64,000 nucleotides of DNA from positions 22,258,001-22,322,000 of the forward strand of contig OY992835.1 of NCBI GenBank assembly GCA_963921425.1, written 5' to 3'. Below the pieces are notes generated by a model. That model was not told the DNA's origin. It was given only the letters and a program-made list of their open reading frames with translations, and did not search any database. Shown here in pieces: positions 1 through 10,512 of this stretch (position 1 is the stretch's first letter; the number at the start of each line of letters is the position of its first letter). A program made the position numbers and the translations under genes. Origin of the DNA: Dryas octopetala (Eukaryota > Streptophyta > Magnoliopsida > Rosales > Rosaceae).

Positions 1-527
1 AAAACTAAATTTACTCTTTCCATCAAACACAAAACCATCAATGGCACCATATCTTCAAATCCAGGATGTCCATAAAAATGTTTACTAATTTTAATTGAAA
101 AGAATAACCAAAAAATAAAAATTTCCTTACATTTTTTGGAAACTTCAAATGCAGTTTTAGCATAATAAATTGTATTATTTACTCAAAATTTGTCAATACA
201 TCACACCAAAGTAGTGAATTCGTTTCTTTAAAAATAATAGCTTAGAGTCATTAGATAAGAACTTGACATTTTTATTGATAATACGAATATGTCACAGGAT
301 AGAACACTTTATATTGAGGCGATAAGAATCTTTCTAATTTCCTTCAACCAAAATGTTGAGATATCTAGTATTACGAGCATTTCACAAATTATCTTAACAC
401 TGATCAACAATGGCCGTTCCTATTTTTTTACTTTATTTTGTCTTTTTTGTTTTACAGAGTCAAGAGAATGGTTGGAATTTTTTTTTTTTTAACTCTTTGA
501 CTATTTAAATTTCATACCTATAAAAAA
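1..527. other. AT-rich intergenic start of window
   Basis: No gene is visible. The stretch is AT-rich, with poly-A and poly-T runs and only short chance reading frames. It ends where the inverted-repeat element at about 528 begins. Confidence 0.6.
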
Positions 528-1041
528 GGGTGCTACTATTTGCACACCCTATTTCTTCTCATTACACACCTCTCCCTATTTATTTAGTAAATTACCAGTT
601 TAACCCAAATTTAAATTACCAAAAAGGACAACACATCCCTTTCTCTCTCCTTATCTATCTCATCTATCCCTTTCTTTGTATGGCTTCTCTCTCCTATCTC
701 TCTCTAGTCAGTTGCAGCGCCGGCCTCAAGATCGACCACCACCCTGGCCCGCCTAGCCTCAGCCCCGCCCACCCCCACCCCCACCCCCACCCCCCAACCT
801 AACCTAACCCAACCCCTTCCTGACCACACCTAGCCCCACCGTTCACAGCGAAGTCCACTAATCTGGAGGTCGGTAAGCTCGACGACCCCTGCATCTGATC
901 AGAGAAAGCAGTAAGCAGAGAGGGAAATGGAGAGAGAGAGCGAAGAGAAAAGAGATAGGGAGATAGGAGAGAGGAGAAATGAGAGAGAGGAGGCCGACTG
1001 AAGTCGGCGTTGGGGGTGTGTGAGCTAGCTGGGTTTTGGTT

Positions 1042-1078
<37 letters not shown>

Positions 1079-1210
1079 ATAAATGAGGGTATTTTGAATA
1101 TTTTGAGAGTTTGTTTTGATAAATTATAAAAATTAAAAAGAAAAATGAGTGTGAGATGAGAAATAAGCATGTAATGAAAGAAAAATAAGTGTGCAAATAG
1201 CAACTATAGT
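528..1210. mobile_element. Non-autonomous TIR element (MITE-like), about 680 bp
   Basis: The two ends are imperfect inverted copies. The left end reads TGCTACTATTTGCACAC and the right end, on the other strand, reads TTGCTATTTGCACAC; both continue into similar T/C-rich sequence ending CATTAC. The inside holds a C-rich CCCCAC repeat (about 768-798), GA-rich stretches and a GT microsatellite (about 1042-1073), with no transposase frame. I could not settle a target-site duplication, so the superfamily (Mutator or hAT type) is open. Boundaries are good to about 5 bp. Confidence 0.55.
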
Positions 1211-1400
1211 TACAAATAAGAGATTAAGAGATGATAGATATGAATTAAAACTGTGGGGTCTGATCAGAATAAGACCAAACCTCAGGGTATGCTTACGAAA
1301 TTAACCCCGTAATAACTACTAATAAAAGATAAAAACAAATCCTGATGAAAGGAAATAAAACTTTAGATCAAATCGGAGCGTCTATGTGAGCCGTTTTGCA

Positions 1401-1468
1401 CCCAACGGCTAGGATTACACGAAACGCTCCCATTGCCCCCCCAACGTCTAAATTTTCCCCAACGGTCA
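1401..1468 (+). promoter_or_regulatory. Two mitosis-specific activator (MSA) elements
   Basis: CCCAACGGCTA at 1401-1411 and CCCAACGGTCA at 1458-1468 both match the full MSA consensus YCYAACGGYYA, the site bound by three-repeat MYB (MYB3R) factors that time plant G2/M gene expression. They lie 217-227 and 160-170 bp upstream of the ATG at 1628 in the same orientation. A further near-site (CCCAACGTCTA) starts near 1440. Two perfect copies this close to a start codon are unlikely by chance and suggest the downstream gene is switched on at mitosis. Confidence 0.75.
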
Positions 1469-1627
1469 AAAATCTCAAAATACAAAGAATTTCTTCCAAA
1501 GCAAGATCTCTCTCTCTCTCTCTCTAATCCAAGAACCACAAATCACCAATACTTATACATACAATACAAGAAAGTAAGAGAAAAAAAGCCATCTTTGTCT
1601 ACAATTGTTCCTACCCAGTAAGCAAAA

Positions 1628-3004
1628 ATGAGCGTTCTTCATTACCCAGATGCCATTAACGCACCAGAGCTTCAGGTGTGGAACAATGCCGCCTTTGACA
1701 ACGAAGAATCTGAAGGTTCCGCCGCCATTAAAGCTTCTTGGTCTGATCTACTGCAACCCCTGCTGCTGAACCGGTCTATGGAGTCGGTCGAATCCGATTG
1801 CAGCAAAGAGAATCTAAGTCCTGCGATCCTGAAAACCCCTGTTTGTGTCGCATCCTCGGTGCCCTTTAAGCCACTGAACACGAATACCACTATTGGGAAC
1901 TCACAAGGCAAGCCATTGAATCTGCTATTCAAAGAGGTGTCAAAGAAGAAGGGGTTTGAGGTTGAAGATAGAGAAGAGAAAGTTCCTGATGAGGGGAAGA
2001 TTGATACGGAGATTGAAGAGATCGAGAAGGAGATAAGCCGCTTGTCGTCAAGACTCGAAGCGCTTCGACTCGAAAAGGCTGAGCGGAACGCGAAGACAGT
2101 GGAAAAGCGTGGACGGGTTGTGGCGGCGAAATTCATGGAGCCAAAACAGAGTGTCAAGAATTCAGATGGGTTGAGAAAGATTGAGGAATCTTTGATGTTA
2201 AGTGCGAGACCAAAGGTGAATCGCAGAGGTGTCAGTTTGGGACCGTCGGAGATTATAGCCGGAGCTGGATTCCGGCGGCCGAGTAAGCTTGAAATAACCC
2301 CTGTTCAGCCGATACAGAGTCGCCGGAAATCATGCTTTTGGAAGCTTCAGGAAATTGATGAATTGAGGGCTACAAAAGAAAGGGGAAAGAGTTTGAGTCT
2401 GAGCCCGAAATCGCGAAAAACTGCGTCCAAGATTCAAGTTCCGAAACAAGCTGCAACTACGGTTGGAGGGGCTAAAAGGCCTGCGAAGAAGGAAGACAAG
2501 GTTCTTGCTTCAATTGAGCCAAAGAAGCTTTTCAAAGATGGGGAAGTCCCAAAGTCTGTGCCTGCTAAGAAACCATTCAAGGCTGGCAGAGTTGTGCCAA
2601 GCAGGTATAACCAGATTGCTAATTCGGCGATGACTGATGGCCGGAAAAGGTCCTTACCAGATGATGATAAGGAAGATGGTAAGAACAAGAGGCGCGTGTC
2701 GTTGGCGGGGAAGCCACGTGGGGTTGGCCGGGAGGCGTCCCGGAGTCAAGGACCGGAGAACCGGGTGAAGAAGAGGTGGGAGATTCCAAATGACATAGTA
2801 GTGTACCAGAGTGTGGAGGATGTTGCTGAGATGAGTGATGTGCTTCCCAAGATTAGGACTGTCCGATGTGGTAATGATACTCCAAGGGGTTCAGGGCCAG
2901 CCAAAAGGGTTGCTGAATTGATTGGGAAGAAATCCTACTTCAGCAGCAATGAGGAGGTTTGCCAGGCATTGAGTTTTGCAGAAGAAGATTCAGAGGAAGA
3001 GTAA
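1628..3004 (+). CDS. Basic coiled-coil nuclear-type protein, probably mitotic, unknown function
   Basis: A single exon of 458 residues; the start follows an A-rich leader (AAAAATG). I do not recognise the family by name. Residues about 120-150 form a heptad-like E/K/L-rich coiled coil. The middle (about 190-370) is very basic, with many K/R clusters and S/T-P-type sites, and includes likely nuclear localisation signals (KNKRR near 353). The last about 70 residues look structured and end in an acidic EEDSEEE tail. The composition suggests a chromatin- or microtubule-binding protein. Two MSA promoter elements just upstream support cell-division expression, by inference. No membrane segment or enzyme motif is seen. 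The gene is real (long frame, normal codon use); its role is unassigned. Confidence 0.8.
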   Translation: MSVLHYPDAINAPELQVWNNAAFDNEESEGSAAIKASWSDLLQPLLLNRSMESVESDCSKENLSPAILKTPVCVASSVPFKPLNTNTTIGNSQGKPLNLLFKEVSKKKGFEVEDREEKVPDEGKIDTEIEEIEKEISRLSSRLEALRLEKAERNAKTVEKRGRVVAAKFMEPKQSVKNSDGLRKIEESLMLSARPKVNRRGVSLGPSEIIAGAGFRRPSKLEITPVQPIQSRRKSCFWKLQEIDELRATKERGKSLSLSPKSRKTASKIQVPKQAATTVGGAKRPAKKEDKVLASIEPKKLFKDGEVPKSVPAKKPFKAGRVVPSRYNQIANSAMTDGRKRSLPDDDKEDGKNKRRVSLAGKPRGVGREASRSQGPENRVKKRWEIPNDIVVYQSVEDVAEMSDVLPKIRTVRCGNDTPRGSGPAKRVAELIGKKSYFSSNEEVCQALSFAEEDSEEE

Positions 3005-4275
3005 GTGGAATCATGGAGGATTTTGACCTCTACTTGAATTGGTAACTTTGGATATGAAGTTTTAGCTTCATTCTTATGAGCCATAACTCTTGTTATGGAG
3101 TAAGTACGTTTTTTTGTTTCTGTTAATGGGATTGTAAGTCTATCGGTAGACTTTGCTTTCTCTGTTATGCAATAATAGATTGAGCTTTTACTCTTGCTTT
3201 CTAGCAAGATGTGTTTGTTCTCATTCTTTTTAACGAATTTGAGTAATAGTCATCCAGTGATTGTTCATTGCATAATGTATCTGTACATGACTTGCGAAAA
3301 ATGTCACCTTGAATATATGATAACAAAAGGCACTAATTAACTGATGTCTTCTTAACTTTGTTTTTTCCCTGTTGATTAGCTAATGCTGATCTATCATGCC
3401 ATATCCTTGAAGAGTAGTTTCTAAGTTTTTGTTACTTTGGCCACTATTTGAACTACTTGACTGTTACTGGATTGTTTGGAAGTAAGTTTATAGGAAGTTG
3501 CCAAGTTCAAGTAGTCAATGATCAAGTCTTGCTTCTGAAATCATTTTCTCTGTGGTACTATATACCAATATTATGCAGTAAAGTATCTCAGCAGCTTAAA
3601 CTTTCTAGTGTGATCTTGGCTTTAATATGGTTTTTTCATGTCCTAAATGCCCATGTTTAGAGTGTAACTGTAAACATCCTTAAATGCCTTGATTGAGTGG
3701 AATGTTTTTGGCTGTATAAATTTTACTTCTCCTTGAAGCCAAACAGAGAATGCAACTTATGCAAACTTTTACTTGAGGTTTCTCCCAATCAAGGTGATCC
3801 TAGGCCAGGACGTGCAGAAGAAACTACTCATAAGTGGACTGGAGCCCTTTCCCATTGAAAAGACAGCATTTAATCCATCAAAAAACAATATTTTTAACAG
3901 CTTAATAGCCTTGTTCCAAGTTTCCAACTCAATGTCAAATTTGCACGAACTAAACATGTATTATAATGAATGTAGAAAGTTAACAAAGGTATTGCAGTAT
4001 CAGAAGTTAAATTTGGACAACCAAATGTAGAAAGTTTACATGTTGAAACAACTTGTATTCATGGCCATTGTGAGCCCTTTACTTGAATACATGCTGGTTG
4101 GAATGAATATTACAATACTTGGCATCAGATACTTGGACAGCCAAATGTAGAAAGGGTACAAAGGTATTGCAGTATCAGAAGTTAAATTGATTAGAAATTC
4201 CCACAAACTTACAGCAAGTATACTAGTAGAATTAGTTGGTTAATAAATAATAGAAAAGTTAAATGAAAGATAAAT
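3005..4275. other. 3' UTR and intergenic DNA with a short direct duplication
   Basis: No coding frame of note. A 45-bp segment ending in GCAGTATCAGAAGTTAAAT occurs at 3970-4014 and again at 4145-4189 with three or four differences, about 175 bp apart, so a small local duplication is present. The rest is AT-rich and probably includes the 3' UTR of the upstream gene. Confidence 0.5.
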
Positions 4276-4639
4276 GGTTAAATACAAAAATGGTTCACAA
4301 ACTTTACAGTGAATTTCAATTTAGTCCACTAACTATAAAAAGTGTCAATTTGGTCCACGAACTTTTCAAGTTGTACCAAAGCAGTACAAACGTTAACTTT
4401 TATCGAAAAATTTAACGAAAAGTAGTCATGTGCACAGCAAGTGACCACATTTTTAGAGGCATTTCAGTCCGGTCATCACATTTTCATGTGACCAATTCCG
4501 TTAATTTTTGGATGAAAGTTAGCGTTTGTACTGCTTTGGTACAAATTGAAAAGTTTGTGGATCAAATTGACACTTTTTATATTTAGTGGATTAAATTGAA
4601 ATTCACTGTAAAGTTCGTGAACCATTTTTGTATTTAACC
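4276..4639. mobile_element. MITE with long terminal inverted repeats, 364 bp
   Basis: The left half starts GGTTAAATACAAAAATGG and the right half ends with its reverse complement (CCATTTTTGTATTTAACC). The arms stay complementary for roughly 110-150 bp on each side, including the AATTTCAATTTAGTCCAC stretch and its mirror, so the whole element could fold into one hairpin. No transposase is present. No convincing target-site duplication was found. A similar long-arm element appears to enter the window at its right end (63.8-64.0 kb). Confidence 0.7.
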
Positions 4640-5232
4640 CAAATATAAAATATATTTATTTTCTCAAGTTCATGCTTTTCTTGGTTTATGTCATTGTCCA
4701 AGTATTTAGAGCGGTGGTATTACCGCCCCAAAGTGTTCACTGTTCACTCATCCACTACTTTTTCTACCCTGCAAAATTGTTTTTTTTTTTTTTTTTCCAG
4801 AAAATTATATTATTGAACTTTTATTGATTTTCTCAAAATACCCACATATTCTAACTTGATGGAGTGTTGTCCATCCCTAGTCTTTTTATTCCTTATTTTG
4901 ATTTAAAGTTTTTTCTTTTAGTTTTTATTCATGTTTTTTTTTTTGAGGTGCAGTTTTTTATTCATTTTGAATTTGAAGTTTGTTGTTTTACTTAATTTTA
5001 TAAGAGAAGGAAATTCAGCTAAAAAAAGAGAGAAGGAAATTGTAATTAATCTGTTTCTAAGGGAGTTAAAATTGTGAAATGTAACAAAAAATGGTAATAG
5101 TGCAAACACCTTAAAACGTACCTCAAAGCATGCTTGCTGTCTCCCAAGTCTTGTGACGAGAGGGGCAATTGCTCAAACAGCTTAGCCGCACGTCGAAAAA
5201 CCCCAACGCCATATCGCTCTGAATCCAGAGCG
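4640..5232. other. Intergenic DNA upstream of the PPR gene
   Basis: AT-rich, with a T-run near 4780-4796. Nothing else is recognised. The last about 100 bp are the likely promoter and leader of the PPR gene. Confidence 0.4.
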
Positions 5233-6303
5233 ATGCTATCTGCTTCTTCAAGGCGTTTGCGATCCTACAGAGCAGCACAGCTATGCGCTCGCACTCTCGG
5301 TCCCGACTCGGCTCCGATTCGGAATCCGATTCAGAAATGCATGCCGTCCAACCCAGTTGGCGAGTCGAAGAACCGGCCATTGTTCTCCATTGGAAGTAGA
5401 TTCATCACCAACTCTCAGGCCTCTTCCGCGGAAGAAGAAGAAGAAGAACTGGTTGTGAATCGAATTCTCTCCTCCATAGAAAACGCCCCTACATTACTCG
5501 AATCCTTACACGAAAAACGCGTCTTCCTCAGCCCCAAAGCGTATAATCGTTTGTTGGTAGCAGCAAGTGAAAGAAATGACCTTCAACTTGTTTGTGAAAT
5601 TGTCAGAGTTGCAACTGGATCTTCTCAACGTTTGAATTCAACTTGTTATCTCACTGTTGCCAATGCTTTTGCAAAGACAGATGGTTGTGACGAGCTGCTT
5701 CTCAGACTCACCAAGCAAGTATTGGAGCTGACTTCTCCAAGCTTGACTGTGATAAACAGGATTATCTTTGCGTTTGGTGAATGCAGAGAGACTGACAAGG
5801 CCCTTGTGATCTTCACCCAGATGAAAGCTCTCAACTTTGCACCGGATTTGTACACATACAACACCATTTTGGAAATCTTGGGTCGTGCAGGTCGCAGGGA
5901 TGAAATGCTTAGCCAATTTGGTTCAATGAAAGAAGCTGGCATTGACCCAGATGTCGTTTCTTACAATACGGTACTAAACAATTTGAGGAAGTTCGGGAAA
6001 TTCGATATGTGCTTGTTGTATTTGAAGGAAATGGGTGAAAATGGAGTTCAGCCAGATTTGCTTACGTACACTGCAGTGATGGAGAGCCTGGGACGGTCAG
6101 GGAACGTTGAGGAGTCAATGAGACTCTTCGATGAGATGAAGGCGAGGCGAATCCGTCCTTCACTGTATATGTATCGGGCACTGATCAGTAACCTCAAGAA
6201 GATGGGGAAGGTGGAGTTGGCAGTGGCTTTTCAGGAGGAGTTGAATTCGTGTGCTTCAAAGCTTGCTGGTCCAATGGACTTCAAACGAAATAAACGCAAG
6301 TAA
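5233..6303 (+). CDS. P-class pentatricopeptide repeat protein, likely mitochondrial
   Basis: Intronless. The frame is open from 5134, but the ATG at 5233 is preferred: it gives 356 residues with an R/S/A-rich leader typical of an organelle presequence (MLSASSRRLRSYRAAQLCAR), whereas the earlier ATG adds a poor leader. The C-terminal half carries at least four canonical 35-residue P-type PPR motifs, recognisable by PDLYTYNTILEILGRAGR, PDVVSYNTVLNNLRKFGK, PDLLTYTAVMESLGRSGN and PSLYMYRALISNLKKMGK. Weaker repeats lie before them. No E, DYW or SMR domain follows, so RNA binding or stabilisation is more likely than C-to-U editing. It ends in a basic tail (KRNKRK). The specific RNA target cannot be read from sequence. 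Confidence 0.85.
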   Translation: MLSASSRRLRSYRAAQLCARTLGPDSAPIRNPIQKCMPSNPVGESKNRPLFSIGSRFITNSQASSAEEEEEELVVNRILSSIENAPTLLESLHEKRVFLSPKAYNRLLVAASERNDLQLVCEIVRVATGSSQRLNSTCYLTVANAFAKTDGCDELLLRLTKQVLELTSPSLTVINRIIFAFGECRETDKALVIFTQMKALNFAPDLYTYNTILEILGRAGRRDEMLSQFGSMKEAGIDPDVVSYNTVLNNLRKFGKFDMCLLYLKEMGENGVQPDLLTYTAVMESLGRSGNVEESMRLFDEMKARRIRPSLYMYRALISNLKKMGKVELAVAFQEELNSCASKLAGPMDFKRNKRK

Positions 6304-6665
6304 GTAGTTTGGTTGGTCTCTTGCTATTGGTATTGGTTGTATAGTGCTTCAAATCTGCTACTCAATTTTGTGTTCATATTCAAAATGATGCTTAATTTGA
6401 CATTGTGTTCATTTGGGGTCAAGTATTCTGTGTTGGTCCACTTGGTTCTATATGTAATAAGCTTGGCATATGCAATGATACAAATGCAACCTCAAGAACA
6501 GCATCAGCTAGTCGAATAGAGATTATAAGTGGTATAAAGAGAATCATGGATTTCAATCTCATTACAAGTTTGAAACTCTAATTAAGAAAATAAACCGAGT
6601 CTGTATTGGAAGACAAAAATGGTGGAAATAAAGTTCTAGTGTGATACATGCTCTCCCATCTGGTC
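6304..6665. other. Short convergent intergenic gap
   Basis: This 362-bp gap separates two convergent genes (the PPR gene on plus, the NDB gene on minus) and should hold both 3' UTRs. Nothing else is seen. Confidence 0.5.
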
Positions 6666-9602
6666 TCAAATGCGACTTGAGTCCCTCCCAAATATGAATC
6701 GCCTTCCCCAATCAGAAACCACCAACACCCTTGTGCGCCAACTCACTAGCTTGCTGTAAATAATTAGAGAATTGTCAGAGAATGGTGAATTGGTGATAAA
6801 CAAGCTTACCACCAATTTAAGCCAGTGAAAGCAAATCTATATCAGAAATTTACCTGGCATATACTGAGTACCAGAGCCACTGGGTGCTATGACCAATTGA
6901 AACCCAATCTCCTGGAAGCTGAGCTGCAGTTTGTTCTCCTCCCAGAGGGGCAAATTGCCCAAAGTGCTTATACCTTGGGTTCAATCATAGCAGAAGTTCA
7001 GTTGCACAGGAAGTGGTAGAGGAGCAAGCCAACAAAACATGAAGACAATGAAATGGCCACAGATATCAGAATTGCCAAATGCTATCAGACTCAAAATATA
7101 CCAAACTGCTCAACTCCAGCTTTCATATTCGGATCATGGATCATGATGTCTTGCACAGAAAAGATGTTTGACAAGAAATCGGCAAGAAAAAAATTGCACC
7201 TGAAGGGCTGAAAACGGTGGCGTCCCTCGCCCCTAAACCTGAGGGGACCTTCAGGGTACTTGTTACACTCCTCCATGCGGTTGAAACAGTTGGCAAGGTA
7301 GGCACCTTGTTGAGCAGCTACCTAGAATTATGAACGAGTTAACAGATACGAAGATGTCATCAAATTAAAAAAAGGAAGTCAACTAACTATATGTAATTAG
7401 TTCATCACCTGGGCTGTTGCGGGAAGATTTTTCATCTGAGAATCTGCTTGCGACAGAGCTGCTTTGAAGGTTTCAATATCTATTTCAGTGGACTGCCAAC
7501 TCTTTTTCAGTAAGTCATCAATATTCCTCATCTGTTTGCTCTTCAAATAAAGCTGCAATTGAGGATACCTCTCCATAAGGTCCCCAACAACTTCTTGAAA
7601 CTCCTTAAGATTTAAAGTACCAGTGTTGTTCTTGTCTGCCTTCTTGAATATCAATGCAACATCTTCCTGGCAACAGATTGGAAACAATAACAAAATCTCA
7701 TAAATAGAGTTATATTCCAATACTAAAGAAGATAATGTGCTAGCTTATGAATAACGACTCAATAAATGTGATGTGTCAGTGTTTCATTTATTCAAATTTG
7801 GATTTACAATCTTTCGAACAATGACACATACACTGATACACAGAGAGCAATATATACCATGACCCTGCGTTGATTTATTGTTGCACAATCACCCAGAGCA
7901 TATACGTCATCACATCCTTGCACCCTCAGCCATTCATCAGTAGCCAGAACACGCCTGTTTGTCTATGCTCAAACAAGTACAACATTGATTATTAATCCAT
8001 GAAGTGCTATCAAACCCAAATTAGTCATGCCCAACCCAACAATTGAAGCAAGAAATTAACTTACCTGACCAATCTGCTTCATAAAATCAGTAACCTCAGG
8101 GCGTGGCCCAATACCAGTTGCCCAGAGAACCATCCCATAAGGTAGAGCTGAAACTTGGCCAGTTGCTCTTTCTTTGGTGGAGATTTCCTTTTCAGATACT
8201 TTTACAACCATTGAACCTGTTTTTACAACAATACCATCTCTGGAGAACTTTTCTTCAGCAAATTCAGTAATTCTCGTGTCAAACCTGTCAAACCAAATTG
8301 ACCCACCAAGTGCAATATATAATTAACCTGCACCATTCATTCAAATCCTAATATATAAAAATTGAAGTACGTGCATTCATGCATGCATGGCTTACATGTT
8401 CAAAATATGATCGCTTGCCTCAATTACAGTAATATTTACGTCATCTTTAACTGTAGGGTATAAATTAGCTAAATCCTCAACTACAAAGTCATGAAGCTCT
8501 GCAGCAAACTCCACACCTGCTGGACCACCACCAACAACTACGAAATGCAACATCTTCTTCCTCTCTTCTTCACTCACGCAAGGAAGACTTGCCCTTTCAA
8601 AACAGTCAATCACAGACTGACGGATCTTCAGAGCATCTTCTATTCCCTGCAAATTAATCGAACCCCAGCAGCAATAATTCAATTTCAATTCTTCTCCATA
8701 ATCCATAATCATAATTTGTGGAGTCATCATCTTATACCTTCAAGAAATGAGCGTGCTCCTCAACACCAGGGGTGTTAAATGTGTTTGCTTTGGCTCCTAC
8801 GCCAATGATCAGGTAGTCATAATCGACACTAAACTCGGCTTCTTTCCCACCCAAATTTTTGTCTTGGGTTGATCGACAGTAAACTTTCTTCTTGTGTGGG
8901 TCGATTTTGTAACATGCCGCTTCCCTAAAGTGTACATCTAAACCTTTCTGCCAATTTCAAATGATCAAGGAAAGCCTTTTGATTAAACAGCTTGGCAGTA
9001 AATTAAGGGGTAAATCATTTAATTAATTGTATAGGTATGTGTACCTTCTTAGTAATACAGCGAATTGGTTCAACTATGCTGCGTGCTTCAACCGTGCCAC
9101 AAGTAACACTTGGTAGCAAAGGAGTGAACAAAAAATAATTATGGGGTGACACCACCTCAACATCATAAGAGGAACTCTTGAGATTTTTCAAGAAACTCAC
9201 GCCAGCCCAACCAGTTCCAAGTACTACCACCTTTTTTTTCTTGGGCTGTACGCTTTCAACTGCTGCATCAGCATACACAGTGTGGAATGCTCTGGCTTCC
9301 TCATGATATGTCGCTAAACCTCCCCCACTGCAATGGTTAAGTACAATTCAGAGAAGAAATTAATTAACATATATATTACATAGGTTAAGGTTCGAATCCT
9401 TTTAATATAACAAAAATATATACTAGATTGTCCAAATAAAAAGGCAAACAAAACCCTTCAAAAGCACAAAACTAAAACAACACATATAAGGTGCATGTTA
9501 AAGAGATTTTGAAGACCTGACTGTGACAACAACAAGAAGCTTAGACAGGGAGGGGTATTGATGAAAAACCCTAGAGGCTCTTTCAAAGAAAGATCCCCAC
9601 AT
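6666..9602 (-). CDS. External alternative NAD(P)H dehydrogenase, NDB2/NDB4-like
   Basis: Rotenone-insensitive type II NADH:ubiquinone oxidoreductase of the outer face of the inner mitochondrial membrane; it passes electrons from cytosolic NADH to ubiquinone without pumping protons. Ten exons join in frame to 580 residues: 9602-9517, 9327-9045, 8947-8738, 8646-8396, 8284-8065, 7962-7858, 7666-7409, 7321-7200, 6973-6854, 6753-6666. Family members are about 570-582 residues. Visible parts: a basic N-terminus; FAD-binding GTGWAG (66-71); NAD-binding GGGPAG (about 232-237) with E269 ending the second strand, the acidic residue expected for NADH use; one canonical EF-hand [12 protein letters not shown] (396-407), so calcium control is likely; and the conserved C-terminus FGRDSSRI. 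It lies about 2.8 kb from its NDB1-like paralogue in the same orientation. Exact subclass (NDB2 versus NDB4) is uncertain. Confidence 0.9.
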
Positions 9603-9871
9603 TGTGAAACCTAGGATCTGTTTTTGATTCTTTGATCTCCAAAAGAAAAAGAGAAAACTAAAGAGTAAAGACACAATATATATATATATATATATTAATG
9701 TTGGAATTAAGCTTTTGGGATTAGCTTAAGTGATGAGGGTGGCGAAAAACTGGGTGTAACAGTTTGTAATGGGCGGGTACGTGAGTGTGGGTTTATACAT
9801 TGTATGAGGGTTCGAAGCTTAAGGTGTAACTGTCACATAAATAATACAAATCTATTCTTTTGGGTCCGAGG

Positions 9872-9904
9872 TTGACTTGTCAAACCGGGAAAGTAGGACA
9901 CGTG
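9872..9904 (-). promoter_or_regulatory. Paired W-box cores and a G-box in the NDB2/4-like promoter
   Basis: TTGACTTGTCAA at 9872-9883 places two WRKY-type TGAC cores in inverted orientation. GGACACGTGTAC, with the CACGTG palindrome at 9899-9904, is a G-box/ABRE-type site about 300 bp upstream of the start codon. Stress and ABA responsiveness is known for alternative dehydrogenases; the link here is inference. Confidence 0.5.
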
Positions 9905-10308
9905 TACTTGTCTAAGACAAGGATTTCCTCTCTCATATGCTCGACCACATCCAAATTTATCTTTGGTCTTCACCCATATGCGGATCTTTTACAGTTTCAA
10001 TCATGTTTTTTCACATTGATATTGTATTTTTTTTTAAACTTTAGTATTTTGGGTTTCCCCAAAATGTTCAAGTTAAACCATAATATGCAGCATCCATAAG
10101 TCTCATTCACCACCCATATTATATATTCAAACTAATTCCATATTCTCCCTTTTCCAAAGTGGTGATTCCATTTTTTCTCCATTTTTTTCAATTTCTTTCT
10201 AAACCCTTGTCACCTCATCACCTTCTTCATTCAACCAATTTCCTCATATGTTATTACCAATCTGCACATAGGTATTCAACTGTTACAAAAATAGACAATT
10301 TTGCCTAA

Positions 10309-10512
10309 GAGAACGAGCCAACTCCTTTGATTGTGGAAGGGGTATTCAACTCTGCTTCAGCTGGGATCCTAATATACATGGCTCTGGCTGACCTTCTAGC
10401 AGCAGATTTTATGAACCCTAGAATGCAAGGCAACCTAAGGATCCAACTTGGGGCTTATCTTTCACTTATATTAGGCTCTGGCTGCATGTCTCTTTTGGCC
10501 AAATGGGCCTAA
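10309..10512 (+). pseudogene. Orphan last-exon fragment of a ZIP zinc/iron transporter
   Basis: The frame reads [19 protein letters not shown], then [18 protein letters not shown], and ends SLLAKWA-stop. This matches the C-terminal end of plant ZIP/IRT transporters (last membrane helices and the standard terminus). The frame is intact, but no other ZIP exon is present within several kb on either strand, and a stop lies directly upstream at 10306-10308. It is a stranded exon copy, probably left by a partial duplication or carried by a transposon. About 68 residues remain of a usual 340-370. Confidence 0.8.

Noticed and set aside
1672-2157. 161-codon antisense frame across the MSA-controlled gene
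   Set aside because: Mirror of the real coding strand; serine/phenylalanine-rich shadow.
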